NCBI RefSeq assembly: GCF_002563775.1
Contig: NZ_PDJO01000001.1
Coordinates: 3,350,501-3,414,500 of the forward strand
DNA from: Thioclava sp. ES.031
GTDB taxonomy: Bacteria; Pseudomonadota; Alphaproteobacteria; Rhodobacterales; Rhodobacteraceae
Length of the DNA: 64,000 nt
Reading direction: 5' to 3'
Positions 44,062 to 54,046 of this stretch are shown in pieces. The notes beneath the pieces are model-generated. The model did no database searches. It saw only the letters and a list, made by a program, of their open reading frames with translations, and had not been told where the DNA came from. Made by a program: the position numbers and the translations under genes. Position 1 is the stretch's first letter. Every line of letters begins with the position of its first letter.

Positions 44062-45312
44062 TCAGAACCGCCGGGTCCAGCCGACCGAGGCCGAGAATTG
44101 GTGCATGTCCAATTCGACATCGCCATTGAACATGCCCGGCCCTTTGACCTTATGCGGCGCGACATAGTTGATCGCGAAATCGAACGTGTCGCGCTCGTTG
44201 AGCTTCTTCGCCCCGCCGAAGCTGAAATGATGCTCGACCACACCGGGTGCGAGCACGCCCAGCATCACGTCTTCCTTGCCGATCGGGTTCGTCGCGTAGG
44301 CATAGCCCGCGCGCCACGTCATATCCGGCGTCTGCTGCCATTCCGCGCCGATCCGGACGACATCCACATCGTCCCAGCCAAAGCCCGCGCCGCCCTTGGC
44401 CCCGAAAAGCCCGTTGGTATTGGAATTTCCGACCGCAGCGATATTGCTGTAGAAGATCCGCTGATAATCGAGCATCAACGCCACATCGCTGCGCGGCTTG
44501 AAGGTGACGCCCGCGCTGATCGAGGCGGGAATGTCGAAGCTGCCCGCATCTTCGAAGAGCCCGGCATATTTGTCGAATTTCGACATCTTGAAGCGGGTCT
44601 GCCCCGCGAGGCCTACCGTGACCTGCGGCGAGATCTCGTATTTCAGACCGGCGCGCAGGCCGAACCCGGTGGAGATGTCGTAGCCTCTGCCCGAGAAATT
44701 CGTTGGATCGACCGAGCTTCCCGAGAGAGATGAAATACCGCGTGCCGCGAAGCGCTGCACGGCAAAGGTCGGTGCGACACCCCAACTGAGATTTCCGTCC
44801 TTGCGCCCGTAACCGACCGAGACGAACATCTGCATCAGATCGACGCCCGCCTTGCCATCGCAGAAAATTCCGGTTGCTACCCCGCAGTTCGGGTTCGCGA
44901 CATCGGGGTAGCTCGTATTCATCCCGCCATTGCCATAGACCATGACGTTCAGCGCGCCGCCGCCTTCCAGCGGGCGGTTATAGCCGAAATTCGGGATCGC
45001 AAACCAGTCATGCCCCGAATCTGCCCCACCATTGGGCAAAGGGGGGGACTCGTTCGCATCGAACCCCCGCCGCGGCGAGAAGGCCTCGAGCCCGAAGGTC
45101 ATCGCGTGGCCGATATCGGCGATATTCGCGGGGTTGATCGCCGCCGACATAGGGTCGACCGAATAGGCCACCCCCGCCCCGGCGACACCGCGCTGCGCGG
45201 GCCCGTAGGCAAGGGCGAAGTAGCCCTCGGTCGCGCTTGCGACACCCGGAACGCCCAACGCCAGGCACAACGAAACCGCCCCCGCAAAACGGGGTATTCC
45301 AAACTTCTGCAT
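44062..45312 (-). CDS. Outer-membrane protein, OmpP1/FadL family
   Basis: A 416-residue outer-membrane beta-barrel. After a signal peptide (about 1-28, ending GVASATE) the FadL-type N-terminus [25 protein letters not shown] and NPANIADIG is present; the protein ends with aromatic strand residues VGWTRRF. FadL channels import long-chain fatty acids and other hydrophobic compounds. Single gene, convergent with gcrA and divergent from rimO. Confidence 0.9.
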   Translation of the reverse strand: MQKFGIPRFAGAVSLCLALGVPGVASATEGYFALAYGPAQRGVAGAGVAYSVDPMSAAINPANIADIGHAMTFGLEAFSPRRGFDANESPPLPNGGADSGHDWFAIPNFGYNRPLEGGGALNVMVYGNGGMNTSYPDVANPNCGVATGIFCDGKAGVDLMQMFVSVGYGRKDGNLSWGVAPTFAVQRFAARGISSLSGSSVDPTNFSGRGYDISTGFGLRAGLKYEISPQVTVGLAGQTRFKMSKFDKYAGLFEDAGSFDIPASISAGVTFKPRSDVALMLDYQRIFYSNIAAVGNSNTNGLFGAKGGAGFGWDDVDVVRIGAEWQQTPDMTWRAGYAYATNPIGKEDVMLGVLAPGVVEHHFSFGGAKKLNERDTFDFAINYVAPHKVKGPGMFNGDVELDMHQFSASVGWTRRF

Positions 45313-45546
45313 TATATTCCTCCCTCTGAGCCGGTTGTCGCGCAGGCAGGCTCTCCCTTCCCCCCTACGCCTCGGCTGTGCCGTTTCGAAAACAGCTTCA
45401 AATATTCAACTTTAAATATACCTGATCTGGCAAGCGTTTTCTCGTTTGCCGTGTGTCGGGCCGAAATCCGCCCCTCACGCCATGGGAATGCCGTCCGTCA
45501 CGCGGGGGGCTTTTCGGAACGCTCTGCAAGGGCTATATCGCGCGCC

Positions 45547-46932
45547 ATGAGCACAAACCCTCCGAACCTGCGTCCCGATCTCGCGCCCCGCGCGCGCATC
45601 TCGGATGCCCCCCGCCCCGGTCAGCCGCTGATCGGGATGGTCTCGCTTGGCTGCCCCAAGGCACTGGTCGACAGCGAACGCATCCTGACGCGGCTGCGCG
45701 CCGAGGGTTACGCGATCTCGCCCGATTACGCGGGTGCGGATGCGGTGATCGTGAATACCTGCGGGTTTCTTGACAGCGCCAAGGCGGAAAGCCTCGAGGC
45801 GATCGGCGAGGCGCTGAATGAAAACGGCCGGGTCATCGTGACCGGCTGCCTGGGTGCGGAGCCCGAATATATCACCGGCACGCACCCTTCCGTGCTCGCC
45901 GTGACCGGACCGCATCAATACGAGCAGGTGCTGGACGCGGTCCATGCCGCCGTACCGCCCGATCCCGATCCTTTCGTCGATCTGCTGCCCGCGGCGGGCG
46001 TGAAGCTGACGCCACGCCATTACAGCTATCTGAAGATTTCCGAAGGCTGTAACCACAAGTGCAAGTTCTGCATCATCCCCGACATGCGCGGCCGCCTCGT
46101 CAGCCGCCCGGCCCATGCGATCGTGCGCGAGGCCGAGAAGCTCGTCGGCGCGGGCGTGCGTGAATTGCTGGTGATCAGCCAAGACACGTCCGCTTACGGC
46201 GTCGATATCAAACATGCCGAAGAGCGGGGCCACCGCGCGCATATCACCGATCTCGCGCGTGATCTGGGATCGCTCGGCGCGTGGGTGCGGCTGCATTACG
46301 TCTACCCCTACCCGCATGTGCGCAACCTGATCCCGCTGATGGCGGAGGCTCAGGAAAACGGCGGCGGCGTACTGCCCTACCTCGACATTCCGTTCCAGCA
46401 CGCCCACCCGGATGTGCTCAAGCGGATGGCACGGCCCGCGGCCTCGGCCAAGACGCTCGACGAGATCGCGGCATGGCGCGCGGCCTGCCCGGATATCACG
46501 CTGCGCTCGACCTTCATCGTGGGCTATCCCGGCGAGACCGAGGACGAGTTCCAGTACCTGCTCGACTGGATGGACGAGGCGCAGCTCGATCGCGTCGGCT
46601 GCTTCCAATATGAAAACGTCGAGGGCGCGCGCTCCAACACCCTGCCCGATCACGTGCCCGACGAGGTGAAGCAGGACCGCTGGAACCGCTTCATGGAGAA
46701 GGCGCAGGCGATTTCCGAAGCGAAGCTGCAAGCCAAGGTCGGCAGCGTCCAGCAGGTGATCGTCGATGCGGTCGATGCCGAAGGCGCCACCTGCCGCACT
46801 AAGGCGGACGCGCCCGAGATCGACGGCAACCTCTTCATCGATGAGGATTTCGAGAATCTCAGCCCCGGTGATATCGTGACGGTCGAGGTCGATGAGGCCT
46901 CGGAATACGATCTCTGGGGAAGGCTCGTTTGA
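45547..46932 (+). CDS. rimO: Ribosomal protein S12 methylthiotransferase RimO
   Basis: Adds a methylthio group to Asp88 of ribosomal protein S12. The 461-residue MTTase has the N-terminal cluster cysteines C36 ([12 protein letters not shown]), C72 (NTCGFLD) and C101 (TGCLGAE), and the radical-SAM C168/C172/C175 (GCNHKCKFC). The SLGCPKxxVDSE opening is specific to RimO rather than MiaB. A TRAM-like tail follows. ATG 45547 begins the conserved N-terminus. Its stop overlaps the next gene (TTGA). Confidence 0.96.
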   Translation: MSTNPPNLRPDLAPRARISDAPRPGQPLIGMVSLGCPKALVDSERILTRLRAEGYAISPDYAGADAVIVNTCGFLDSAKAESLEAIGEALNENGRVIVTGCLGAEPEYITGTHPSVLAVTGPHQYEQVLDAVHAAVPPDPDPFVDLLPAAGVKLTPRHYSYLKISEGCNHKCKFCIIPDMRGRLVSRPAHAIVREAEKLVGAGVRELLVISQDTSAYGVDIKHAEERGHRAHITDLARDLGSLGAWVRLHYVYPYPHVRNLIPLMAEAQENGGGVLPYLDIPFQHAHPDVLKRMARPAASAKTLDEIAAWRAACPDITLRSTFIVGYPGETEDEFQYLLDWMDEAQLDRVGCFQYENVEGARSNTLPDHVPDEVKQDRWNRFMEKAQAISEAKLQAKVGSVQQVIVDAVDAEGATCRTKADAPEIDGNLFIDEDFENLSPGDIVTVEVDEASEYDLWGRLV

Positions 46933-47399
46933 TCCGCATACTCGCTCTGCTCGCATTGCTTGCCGGCCTGCTGCCCGTCGCGGCGCAGGCCAACGGGTGC
47001 TACATCAATGACGGGCTGGGCTGGGTGATCGCGAAAGCAGCCTCGCAGCAGCGTCAGGTGAACGGGCTGAACCCGGTCGAGATGGACCCGCGCCTGATCG
47101 CCACTGCCGAGGCGCAGGCCTGCGACATGGCGCGCAAGGGCTTCTTCGACCATAAGGGCTCGGACGGCTCGGACGTGCTGACCCGGGCCAAACGCGAAGG
47201 CTTCCGCGCCTGCCTGATCGCCGAGAATATCGCGATGGGCCAGCGCAACCCGCGTATCACCTTCGACGACTGGATGCACTCGCCCGGCCATCGCCGCAAC
47301 ATCCTGCTGCGTGGGATCACCCATATCGGCGTGGCGGTCGTGCCCCAGCGCGACGGCAAGGGTCCGTGGTATGTGATGGTGCTCGCGAAGCCCTGCTGA
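46929..47399 (+). CDS. Secreted CAP-domain (SCP-like) protein
   Basis: A 156-residue exported protein with a signal peptide (about 1-22) and a CAP domain (about 32-155). Visible elements are [12 protein letters not shown] with the conserved His, ENIAMGQR with the Glu, and [13 protein letters not shown], the typical family motif. CAP proteins in bacteria are secreted and mostly uncharacterised. It begins at TTG 46929, overlapping the rimO stop, so it is co-translated with rimO. Confidence 0.87.
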   Translation: MIRILALLALLAGLLPVAAQANGCYINDGLGWVIAKAASQQRQVNGLNPVEMDPRLIATAEAQACDMARKGFFDHKGSDGSDVLTRAKREGFRACLIAENIAMGQRNPRITFDDWMHSPGHRRNILLRGITHIGVAVVPQRDGKGPWYVMVLAKPC

Positions 47400-47402
47400 A
47401 GC

Positions 47403-48164
47403 TCAGGTCAGCCCTTCGGTGTCGATGTGGATGACCTCGCCGCAATGCTTGCAGTGGATCGCATCGGCGTCGTGCAGGCTCAGGCCGCAGGTCGGGCATT
47501 CATGGCGCACCTTCGTGGGTCGGAACAGCACCTGCGCGAGCCGCAAGAACAGCGTGACGCCGAAGATCATGATGGCGACCGAGATCATCCGCCCCCATTC
47601 GCCCTTGGGCGTAATGTCCCCGAACCCCGTCGTGGTTAGCGTGGTCACGGTGAAATAGAGCGCGTCGGCATAGTTCGAAATCTGCGGATTGATCCGCACC
47701 TGCGTGGCATAGATCAGCCCGGTCATCACGAAGAGGAACACGCCCAGATTGATGGCGGCGATGATGATTTCTTGATGATGGCGGAAGAATTTGAAGTCGT
47801 GACGCAGCCGCGCCATGAGCTGATAGGTATGTAGCAGTCGCAACGTCCGCAGGATCCGCAGGAAGCCCAGCCCCTCCCCTGCGATCGGCGCGAGGAACGA
47901 CCCGATCGCGATGATGTCCGCCCATGTCGCCGCACGGGTCCAGAAGCGGACCTTCTCGTCCGAGATCGCGTAGCGGGCGAGGAAATCCGCCACGATCACG
48001 ACGCCGATCACCGCATCGATGACTTCGATCGTGACCGTGTGCGGGAAGAAGGAGGTGACGATGACGAAGAGGATCGTGGCAAGATCGAAGGCCAGAAGCG
48101 CGTAGCGAAACGCATGGGCACGGCGGGAATCCTCCTCGTAGTAATGGTGCAGCGTCTTGAGCAT
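47403..48164 (-). CDS. Voltage-gated-type potassium channel with C-terminal zinc-ribbon tail
   Basis: A 253-residue ion channel with S1-S6. The S4-like segment is RILRTLRLLHTYQLMARLRH and the selectivity filter is TTTGFGD in the pore loop, the form of K+ channels. After S6 the tail has two CxxC pairs (CPTCGLSL and CKHCGEVI), which looks like a zinc ribbon. ATG 48164 has GGGAG five bases upstream; ATG 48176 is an alternative. Convergent with the CAP gene. Confidence 0.88.
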   Translation of the reverse strand: MLKTLHHYYEEDSRRAHAFRYALLAFDLATILFVIVTSFFPHTVTIEVIDAVIGVVIVADFLARYAISDEKVRFWTRAATWADIIAIGSFLAPIAGEGLGFLRILRTLRLLHTYQLMARLRHDFKFFRHHQEIIIAAINLGVFLFVMTGLIYATQVRINPQISNYADALYFTVTTLTTTGFGDITPKGEWGRMISVAIMIFGVTLFLRLAQVLFRPTKVRHECPTCGLSLHDADAIHCKHCGEVIHIDTEGLT

Positions 48165-48223
48165 CGTCTCTCCCATCGTCTTCGCTCAGGGATACAGGCT
48201 TTGAACGCCCTGTCAAAGCGCAT

Positions 48224-48255
48224 GAAAAAGGCGGCCCCGGAGGACCGCCCTTTTC
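48224..48255. terminator. Terminator between K+ channel gene and small secreted gene
   Basis: AAAAAGGCGG (48225-48234) pairs with CCGCCCTTTT (48245-48254). Both ends are A/T-rich, so it can act in both directions, but it lies downstream of the minus-strand gene at 48277. Confidence 0.8.
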
Positions 48256-48276
48256 GTGGAGACAGCTCATATCAGC

Positions 48277-48828
48277 TCATTGCGCACTGGGCGCGAACAG
48301 CATCATCGCGGGCTGCGACGAGGCGCCTTGGGTCACGATGTAATTGGCGTCGCCGTAACGTCCGCGCTGCACGTCATGCTGGATGCGCTGGAGCTGGGCC
48401 ACGGTGTAGTCATCTGGGTTGAGCCCAAGCTGCTCGGCCATCTGGGTCTTGCCCGGCGTGGTCTCGCCAAGGCCGGGACCGCCCAACTGCCGGTCCGCGT
48501 GGCTGCGGTAATAGGCGAGCTTGGCGACATCGCCGTTACGGGCCGCGTGCAACATCTTCTGCAACTCACCCACCGAATATTGCGTGGGATCGACATTGTT
48601 CAGACCGGCGAAGGTTTGCAGCTGCGCCGCGATCTGGGTCTTGCCCTGATTGGTGGCGTTGACGACCATCGACGACGCTTGGGGTTGCGGCGTCATCGAA
48701 GGGGCGATGACACCCAAATCCGTACCATTGTCGGCCCCGGCTTGGGTCGTGGCGGCCGAGGCGATCCCGGCGGAGCCAGCGGTCAGTGCGAGGGCTGCGA
48801 TAGCAGTGGTCAGAAGATTGCGGGTCAT
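48277..48828 (-). CDS. Small secreted protein with two GK..QLGLNP-type repeats
   Basis: A 183-residue exported protein with a signal peptide (about 1-26). Two repeats of about 45 residues follow: one near GKTQIAAQLQTF with DPTQYSVGELQKM, and one GKTQMAEQLGLNPDDYTVAQLQRI ending in a GDANYIV-like stretch. An APSM motif precedes them. The same unit occurs once in the small protein at 49105. I recognise no named domain; function unknown. A terminator lies just downstream. Confidence 0.78.
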   Translation of the reverse strand: MTRNLLTTAIAALALTAGSAGIASAATTQAGADNGTDLGVIAPSMTPQPQASSMVVNATNQGKTQIAAQLQTFAGLNNVDPTQYSVGELQKMLHAARNGDVAKLAYYRSHADRQLGGPGLGETTPGKTQMAEQLGLNPDDYTVAQLQRIQHDVQRGRYGDANYIVTQGASSQPAMMLFAPSAQ

Positions 48829-49057
48829 GATGAAGTCCTTTCATCAGCAGGTTAATTTCCAGCGGCACCATCTGGCGCCGATGACCCCGACATATGACCT
48901 CACCCGTCGCACAAAAGGCCGTTTTGGCCCCGCCCCGTGTTCACTCAAACACATACACACAGGGAACTCTCATCCAGTCCGGATTCCGTGAAGTGACTGG
49001 AATACAAAAGGAAACCGTATTTCTCGAAAGAAACCGGCACGATGGGCCGGATATAGA

Positions 49058-49083
49058 AACGGCCCCCTGAGGGGGCCGTTTTC
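49058..49083 (-). terminator. Terminator downstream of the second small secreted gene
   Basis: AACGGCCCCC (49059-49068 region) pairs with GGGGGCCGTT around a 2-4 base loop, with A-rich and T-rich flanks on the two sides. It ends the minus-strand gene that finishes at 49105. Confidence 0.85.
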
Positions 49084-49104
49084 GGTCAGAAGACTGCGTC
49101 GATC

Positions 49105-49437
49105 TTACGCGTCACGGCCCATCACGGGCTGCGGCGCCACGTCAACCGGCTGACGGTTGGTGTGGTCGATGACGTATTTCGCCTCTTCGCGGTTACCGTT
49201 GCGCAGCGCGTTCTGGATGCGGAACAGTTCAGCGGTGGTGTATTCAGCCGGGTTCAGGCCGAGCTGGGCTGCGATCTGCGCTTTGCCGGGGGTCACTTCA
49301 CCAACAGCCGAGCCTTTGCTGGCCGAGGAGCTTTGCGACATCGACGGTGCGATGGAGCCGTAGCCGTCACCGCCAGCAGCGGCCAGCGAGGTGCTCAGGG
49401 CGAGGGCGAGGACCGAAGTCGTGATCAGCGTTTTCAT
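49105..49437 (-). CDS. Small secreted protein with one GK..QLGLNP-type repeat
   Basis: A 110-residue exported protein with a signal peptide (about 1-20, ending SLAAAGG). It has an IAPSM stretch, a Ser-rich linker and one repeat, GKAQIAAQLGLNPAEYTTAELFRI followed by a basic helix. It is a paralogue of the protein at 48277, which has two copies. No known domain; function unknown. Confidence 0.8.
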   Translation of the reverse strand: MKTLITTSVLALALSTSLAAAGGDGYGSIAPSMSQSSSASKGSAVGEVTPGKAQIAAQLGLNPAEYTTAELFRIQNALRNGNREEAKYVIDHTNRQPVDVAPQPVMGRDA

Positions 49438-49719
49438 TGTTACTCTCCTATACGAATACGCGTGTTGTGCTTCTCACCGAGAGCGAAGCGACAGGGGGAA
49501 GCGTCTGTGCCCTCGGCGATGAGGGGGATTTAGGACCGTTCGCATTCGCAGAAAACCACACTTTTCACACACAGTTCTGCGCATTTGCGCACGTTGAAAA
49601 ATGACAGTTAAACGACAGAAGCGGCAGGCTCGCCCGTAGGCCCCCGCCACGCCCCCTTTCCCTATGCCGGCTTTCCGCATAGAAGGCGCCCAAACCCCTT
49701 ATTCCAAACGAGGTCGACC

Positions 49720-51375
<1,656 letters not shown>

Positions 51376-51386
51376 GCGAATGACGG

Positions 51387-51419
51387 TTCGCGCAAGATCA
51401 CTTTTTGTTCTTGCGCGAA
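51387..51419 (+). terminator. Long perfect hairpin after ettA
   Basis: TTCGCGCAAGA (51387-51397) pairs perfectly with TCTTGCGCGAA (51409-51419) around an 11-base T-rich loop. Only ATCGATTTT follows, so termination would be weak; it probably marks or protects the ettA 3' end. Confidence 0.65.
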
Positions 51420-51479
51420 TCGATTTTCCGCCTAAACCTAGTGGCACCCAATACCGTGGCGCACACGATGTGGATGCCC

Positions 51480-51700
51480 GTCTTGGTTAGCCCTTAGCGG
51501 GGCTGTGTGGGGCGCTAGCAGCGCCGCGCTAAGGCCGTCCGGCGGAACTCACGGCAATGCCGTGAACGATCCGAGCGGGGAGCGGTCGAACTGGCGAGCC
51601 GAGTGGCCATAACGCACGCCAAACCGCCATAAAGGGCGGTATAAAAATGCAGAGCGTGTTTTTCACGCTCACCCGGGTGAGCATCGCGCGAGGGATACCC
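51480..51700 (+). other. Structured intergenic region (possible leader RNA or sRNA)
   Basis: Contains no credible gene but at least five hairpins: CCTTAGC/GCTAAGG (51492-51498, 51528-51534), GGCGCT/AGCGCC (51511-51525), TCACGGC/GCCGTGA (51549-51565), ACCGCC/GGCGGT (51623-51640) and GAGCGTG/CACGCTC (51652-51670). The last overlaps GCTCACCCGGGTGAGC (51667-51682), so the two cannot form together. They lie just before the ribosome binding site of the 31-codon peptide at 51702. The region may be a regulatory leader or an independent small RNA; no known Rfam family is recognised by eye. Confidence 0.45.
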
Positions 51701-51701
51701 C

Positions 51702-51797
51702 ATGCGATTTTCATTCAAGATTGAGGGACGAGTTTCATATGCTGATGTAATCGGCACCATTTCTCTCGCCCTGACAATCATCGCACTTCTGGTGTAA
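51702..51797 (+). CDS. Hydrophobic 31-residue micropeptide
   Basis: A short frame with AGGGA (51691-51695) before ATG 51702 and stop TAA at 51795. The first 15 residues are charged (MRFSFKIEGRVSYAD); the rest is one hydrophobic helix ending IIALLV. Codons (TTT, TCA, ATT, GTA, TAT) are more AT-rich than in neighbours, which suggests acquired DNA or a regulatory peptide. A GGCTTCGGCC hairpin follows. Similar size and form occur in type I toxins and small membrane regulators, but homology cannot be tested here. Confidence 0.5.
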   Translation: MRFSFKIEGRVSYADVIGTISLALTIIALLV

Positions 51798-51800
51798 GCG

Positions 51801-51822
51801 TCAGGCGGCTTCGGCCGCCTGA
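51801..51822 (+). terminator. Hairpin with TTCG tetraloop after the micropeptide
   Basis: TCAGGCGGC (51801-51809) and GCCGCCTGA (51814-51822) close a TTCG tetraloop, a very stable RNA hairpin. It follows the stop codon by four bases. The trailing TTG is short, so termination strength is uncertain. Confidence 0.7.
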
Positions 51823-51956
51823 TTGCACCCCCCAACCAAAACCACACACACCAGCCTCATCTCACCTCGCCCCTTGCGCGCCACCTTCCCCAGTTCCCCA
51901 TTGCCATCTATAGTGTCTGGTAAGGGACAAGACACAAGACAAAGCGGGGATGGGAC

Positions 51957-52766
51957 TTGGCGCATATCATCGTGATGGGCAACGAAAAGGGTGGGTCGGG
52001 GAAGTCCACCACCTCGATGCATGTGGCGACCGCCTTGGCGCGGATGGGATGGAAGGTGGGGGCGCTCGATCTCGATCTGCGGCAGCGCAGTTTCGGGCGC
52101 TATGTCGAGAACCGGCTGGCCTATATGGATCGCGAGGGGCTCGACCTGCCCTGCCCCGATTATCGCGAACTGCCCGAGGTGGACGCCTCGACGCTGGGTC
52201 CGGGCGAGAACCCCTATGACCACCGGCTGTCGACCGCCGTGGCCGAGATGGAGCCGTCCTGCGACTTCATCCTGATCGACTGCCCCGGCTCGCATACGCG
52301 GCTGTCTCAGGTCGCGCATTCGCTGGCCGATACGCTGGTCACGCCGCTCAATGACAGTTTCATCGATTTCGACCTGCTGGCGCGGATCGATCCGGTGACC
52401 TCGAAGGTAATCGGCCCCTCGATCTATTCCGAGATGGTCTGGTCGGCGCGGCAGCTGCGCGCAAAGGCGGGGCTGAAGCCGATCGACTGGATCGTGCTGC
52501 GCAACCGCGTGGGCGCTCAGCAAATGCATAACAAGCGCAAGGTGGGCGCGGCACTGGAGCAGCTCTCGAAGCGCATCGGCTTCCGCGTCTCGCCCGGCTT
52601 CTCCGAGCGGGTGATCTTCCGCGAGCTGTTCCCGCGCGGGCTGACGCTTCTGGACCTCAAGGACCTCGGCGTCGAGAGCCTCAATATCTCCAATGTGGCA
52701 GCCCGTCAGGAAGTGCGCGACCTGATGAAGGAGCTGGACCTGCCCGGCGTCGCGGTCGACTTCTGA
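51957..52766 (+). CDS. mipZ: Division-plane positioning ATPase MipZ
   Basis: A 269-residue ParA/MinD-type ATPase. The deviant Walker A EKGGSGKST is at 10-18 and a switch motif DLDLRQRSF follows; DCPGSHT is the Walker B region. The conserved C-terminal block RVSPGFSERVIFRELFPRGLTLLD fits MipZ, which forms polar gradients that keep FtsZ at mid-cell in Caulobacter and relatives. It starts at TTG 51957 (first residues MAHIIVMGNEKGG). Single gene, ended by a hairpin at 52803. Confidence 0.92.
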   Translation: MAHIIVMGNEKGGSGKSTTSMHVATALARMGWKVGALDLDLRQRSFGRYVENRLAYMDREGLDLPCPDYRELPEVDASTLGPGENPYDHRLSTAVAEMEPSCDFILIDCPGSHTRLSQVAHSLADTLVTPLNDSFIDFDLLARIDPVTSKVIGPSIYSEMVWSARQLRAKAGLKPIDWIVLRNRVGAQQMHNKRKVGAALEQLSKRIGFRVSPGFSERVIFRELFPRGLTLLDLKDLGVESLNISNVAARQEVRDLMKELDLPGVAVDF

Positions 52767-52802
52767 GCCTCTCTCACGGCGCGACAGACCCCTGAGACAA
52801 AC

Positions 52803-52834
52803 AAACGCCCGCTGGGAGTGACCCTCGGGCGTTT
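52803..52834 (+). terminator. Terminator after mipZ
   Basis: AAACGCCCG (52803-52811) pairs with CGGGCGTTT (52826-52834). The A/T-rich ends make it bidirectional. Confidence 0.8.
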
Positions 52835-53136
52835 CGTTACTGGTACCGGTAGGCTGACTAAAGCGCGTGCTTTTACTGAGGCTTCGGCATCTCAGCGAAA
52901 GGCGATACGCGTCTGCGGCACGGTGCGGGCAACGAGCCGAGTTCTTTCATCCGCAGGTCGATCCGATCCTCGCGGCGCTTAAAGAGGCAAAAAAGGGCAG
53001 TCAGACAGCGCATTCCGTGTCTCCTTTGTATCGACGCCGTTTTGGCGTCACCCTTCGAGATTTCCGGCCAATTGAGGCGCTTCCGTGGCGCACTGTGGAT
53101 ATGTCAGTGGCGTTGTCGGGACGCTTTCACGGCCTC
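52835..53136. other. Intergenic stretch without a recognisable gene
   Basis: About 300 bases between mipZ and the VPLPA-tail gene. A GACGCC/GGCGTC hairpin with a TTTT loop lies at about 53033-53048. An open frame on the plus strand is not supported by any protein similarity I can see. I find no RNA gene. Confidence 0.5.
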
Positions 53137-53853
53137 TTACGCGGCGATAGGACCATCGCAGTTTGCGATATCCGCGCCATTACGGGTCTTGCGCGACCAG
53201 CCAAGCGCTACGAAAAGTCCCAGCCCCGCCAGCATCATCCAGACCGAGGCCGGCAGCGGCACGGTGGCGGGCGTTTCCACCAACATCGCGATATCGTCGA
53301 GCGTCACATCGCTGCTGAACCCGACGAAGCCGCTCGCAGGCTCGAACGAGAATTGAAGCCCCAGCGTCGCGCCCTGGTTCGACTGCAGCAAGCTGGACAG
53401 GTCCAGGCTGACGGGCGTCGCGACCGTATTGAAAGAGTTCGAGTAGGCCGCATAGATCACATTGTTCAGGCTATCGAAGACCGAAAGCTGGAACAGCGGC
53501 GAGTTCGTCGAAAAGAACGTGTTACCGATCTGCGCCGTGAACGAGAACGTCGCGGCCAGCACCTGATCGGGCACGTCGAAATACTGGGTCAGCGAGGCCG
53601 TGCCCGCATATCGCGGATCGAAGGACACGTCGTAGGCGCCGCCAAGTGCCGGATGCCCGCGATTGCCCCGGTCGATCTCGAAGGTTTCGCCCCCGCTGTT
53701 CGCGCTGGTGCTCCAGCCCGACAGGTCGCCGGTCTCGAAATCCCCGTTGGTGATCAGATCGACCGTCACCGCCTGCGCGGCAGAGGCATAAAGGACGCTC
53801 GCCACCACAAGGGCGAGACAGCGTTTCGCAAAACTGGCAATCGGTAACAACAT
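53137..53853 (-). CDS. VPLPA-CTERM sorting domain-containing secreted protein
   Basis: A 238-residue exported protein. The signal peptide (about 1-28) is followed by a beta-sandwich starting LITNGDFETGDLSGWST, as in PEP-CTERM-type proteins, and ending in the sorting tail VPLPASVWMMLAGLGLFVAL with SRKTR after it. The VPLPA variant is typical of Rhodobacterales and is thought to be processed by an exosortase-like system during exopolysaccharide-linked export. Twelve further residues follow the basic cluster. The cargo role is unknown. Confidence 0.85.
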   Translation of the reverse strand: MLLPIASFAKRCLALVVASVLYASAAQAVTVDLITNGDFETGDLSGWSTSANSGGETFEIDRGNRGHPALGGAYDVSFDPRYAGTASLTQYFDVPDQVLAATFSFTAQIGNTFFSTNSPLFQLSVFDSLNNVIYAAYSNSFNTVATPVSLDLSSLLQSNQGATLGLQFSFEPASGFVGFSSDVTLDDIAMLVETPATVPLPASVWMMLAGLGLFVALGWSRKTRNGADIANCDGPIAA

Positions 53854-53997
53854 GACACGCTCGATCTCGATGGCGTCGCCCCGTTCTTGATGCGGAGACG
53901 ACTTCGATACCTTTCATTAACCATCGGAATCGGGACGCACTGGGGCTCCACCGGGGCAATTTCACGATGGGCCGCCATGATGTCTCCACAATCGAAA

Positions 53998-54017
53998 CGC
54001 CGCCCCGGAGGGCGGCG
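53998..54017 (-). terminator. Terminator downstream of acyl-CoA synthetase gene
   Basis: CGCCGCCC (53998-54005) pairs with GGGCGGCG (54010-54017). On the minus strand it is followed by TTTCGATT, fitting the end of the gene finishing at 54047. Confidence 0.7.
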
Positions 54018-54046
54018 CGATTGTTGCTAGTAATGTGGGGGATGGG

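Noticed and set aside
51515..51847. 110-codon minus-strand frame across the structured region
   Set aside because: No similarity or ribosome binding site; it overlaps the more convincing plus-strand hairpins and micropeptide.
52867..53140. Plus-strand open frame after mipZ that could be a gene remnant
   Set aside because: No recognisable motif, and its continuation is antisense to the VPLPA-tail gene.
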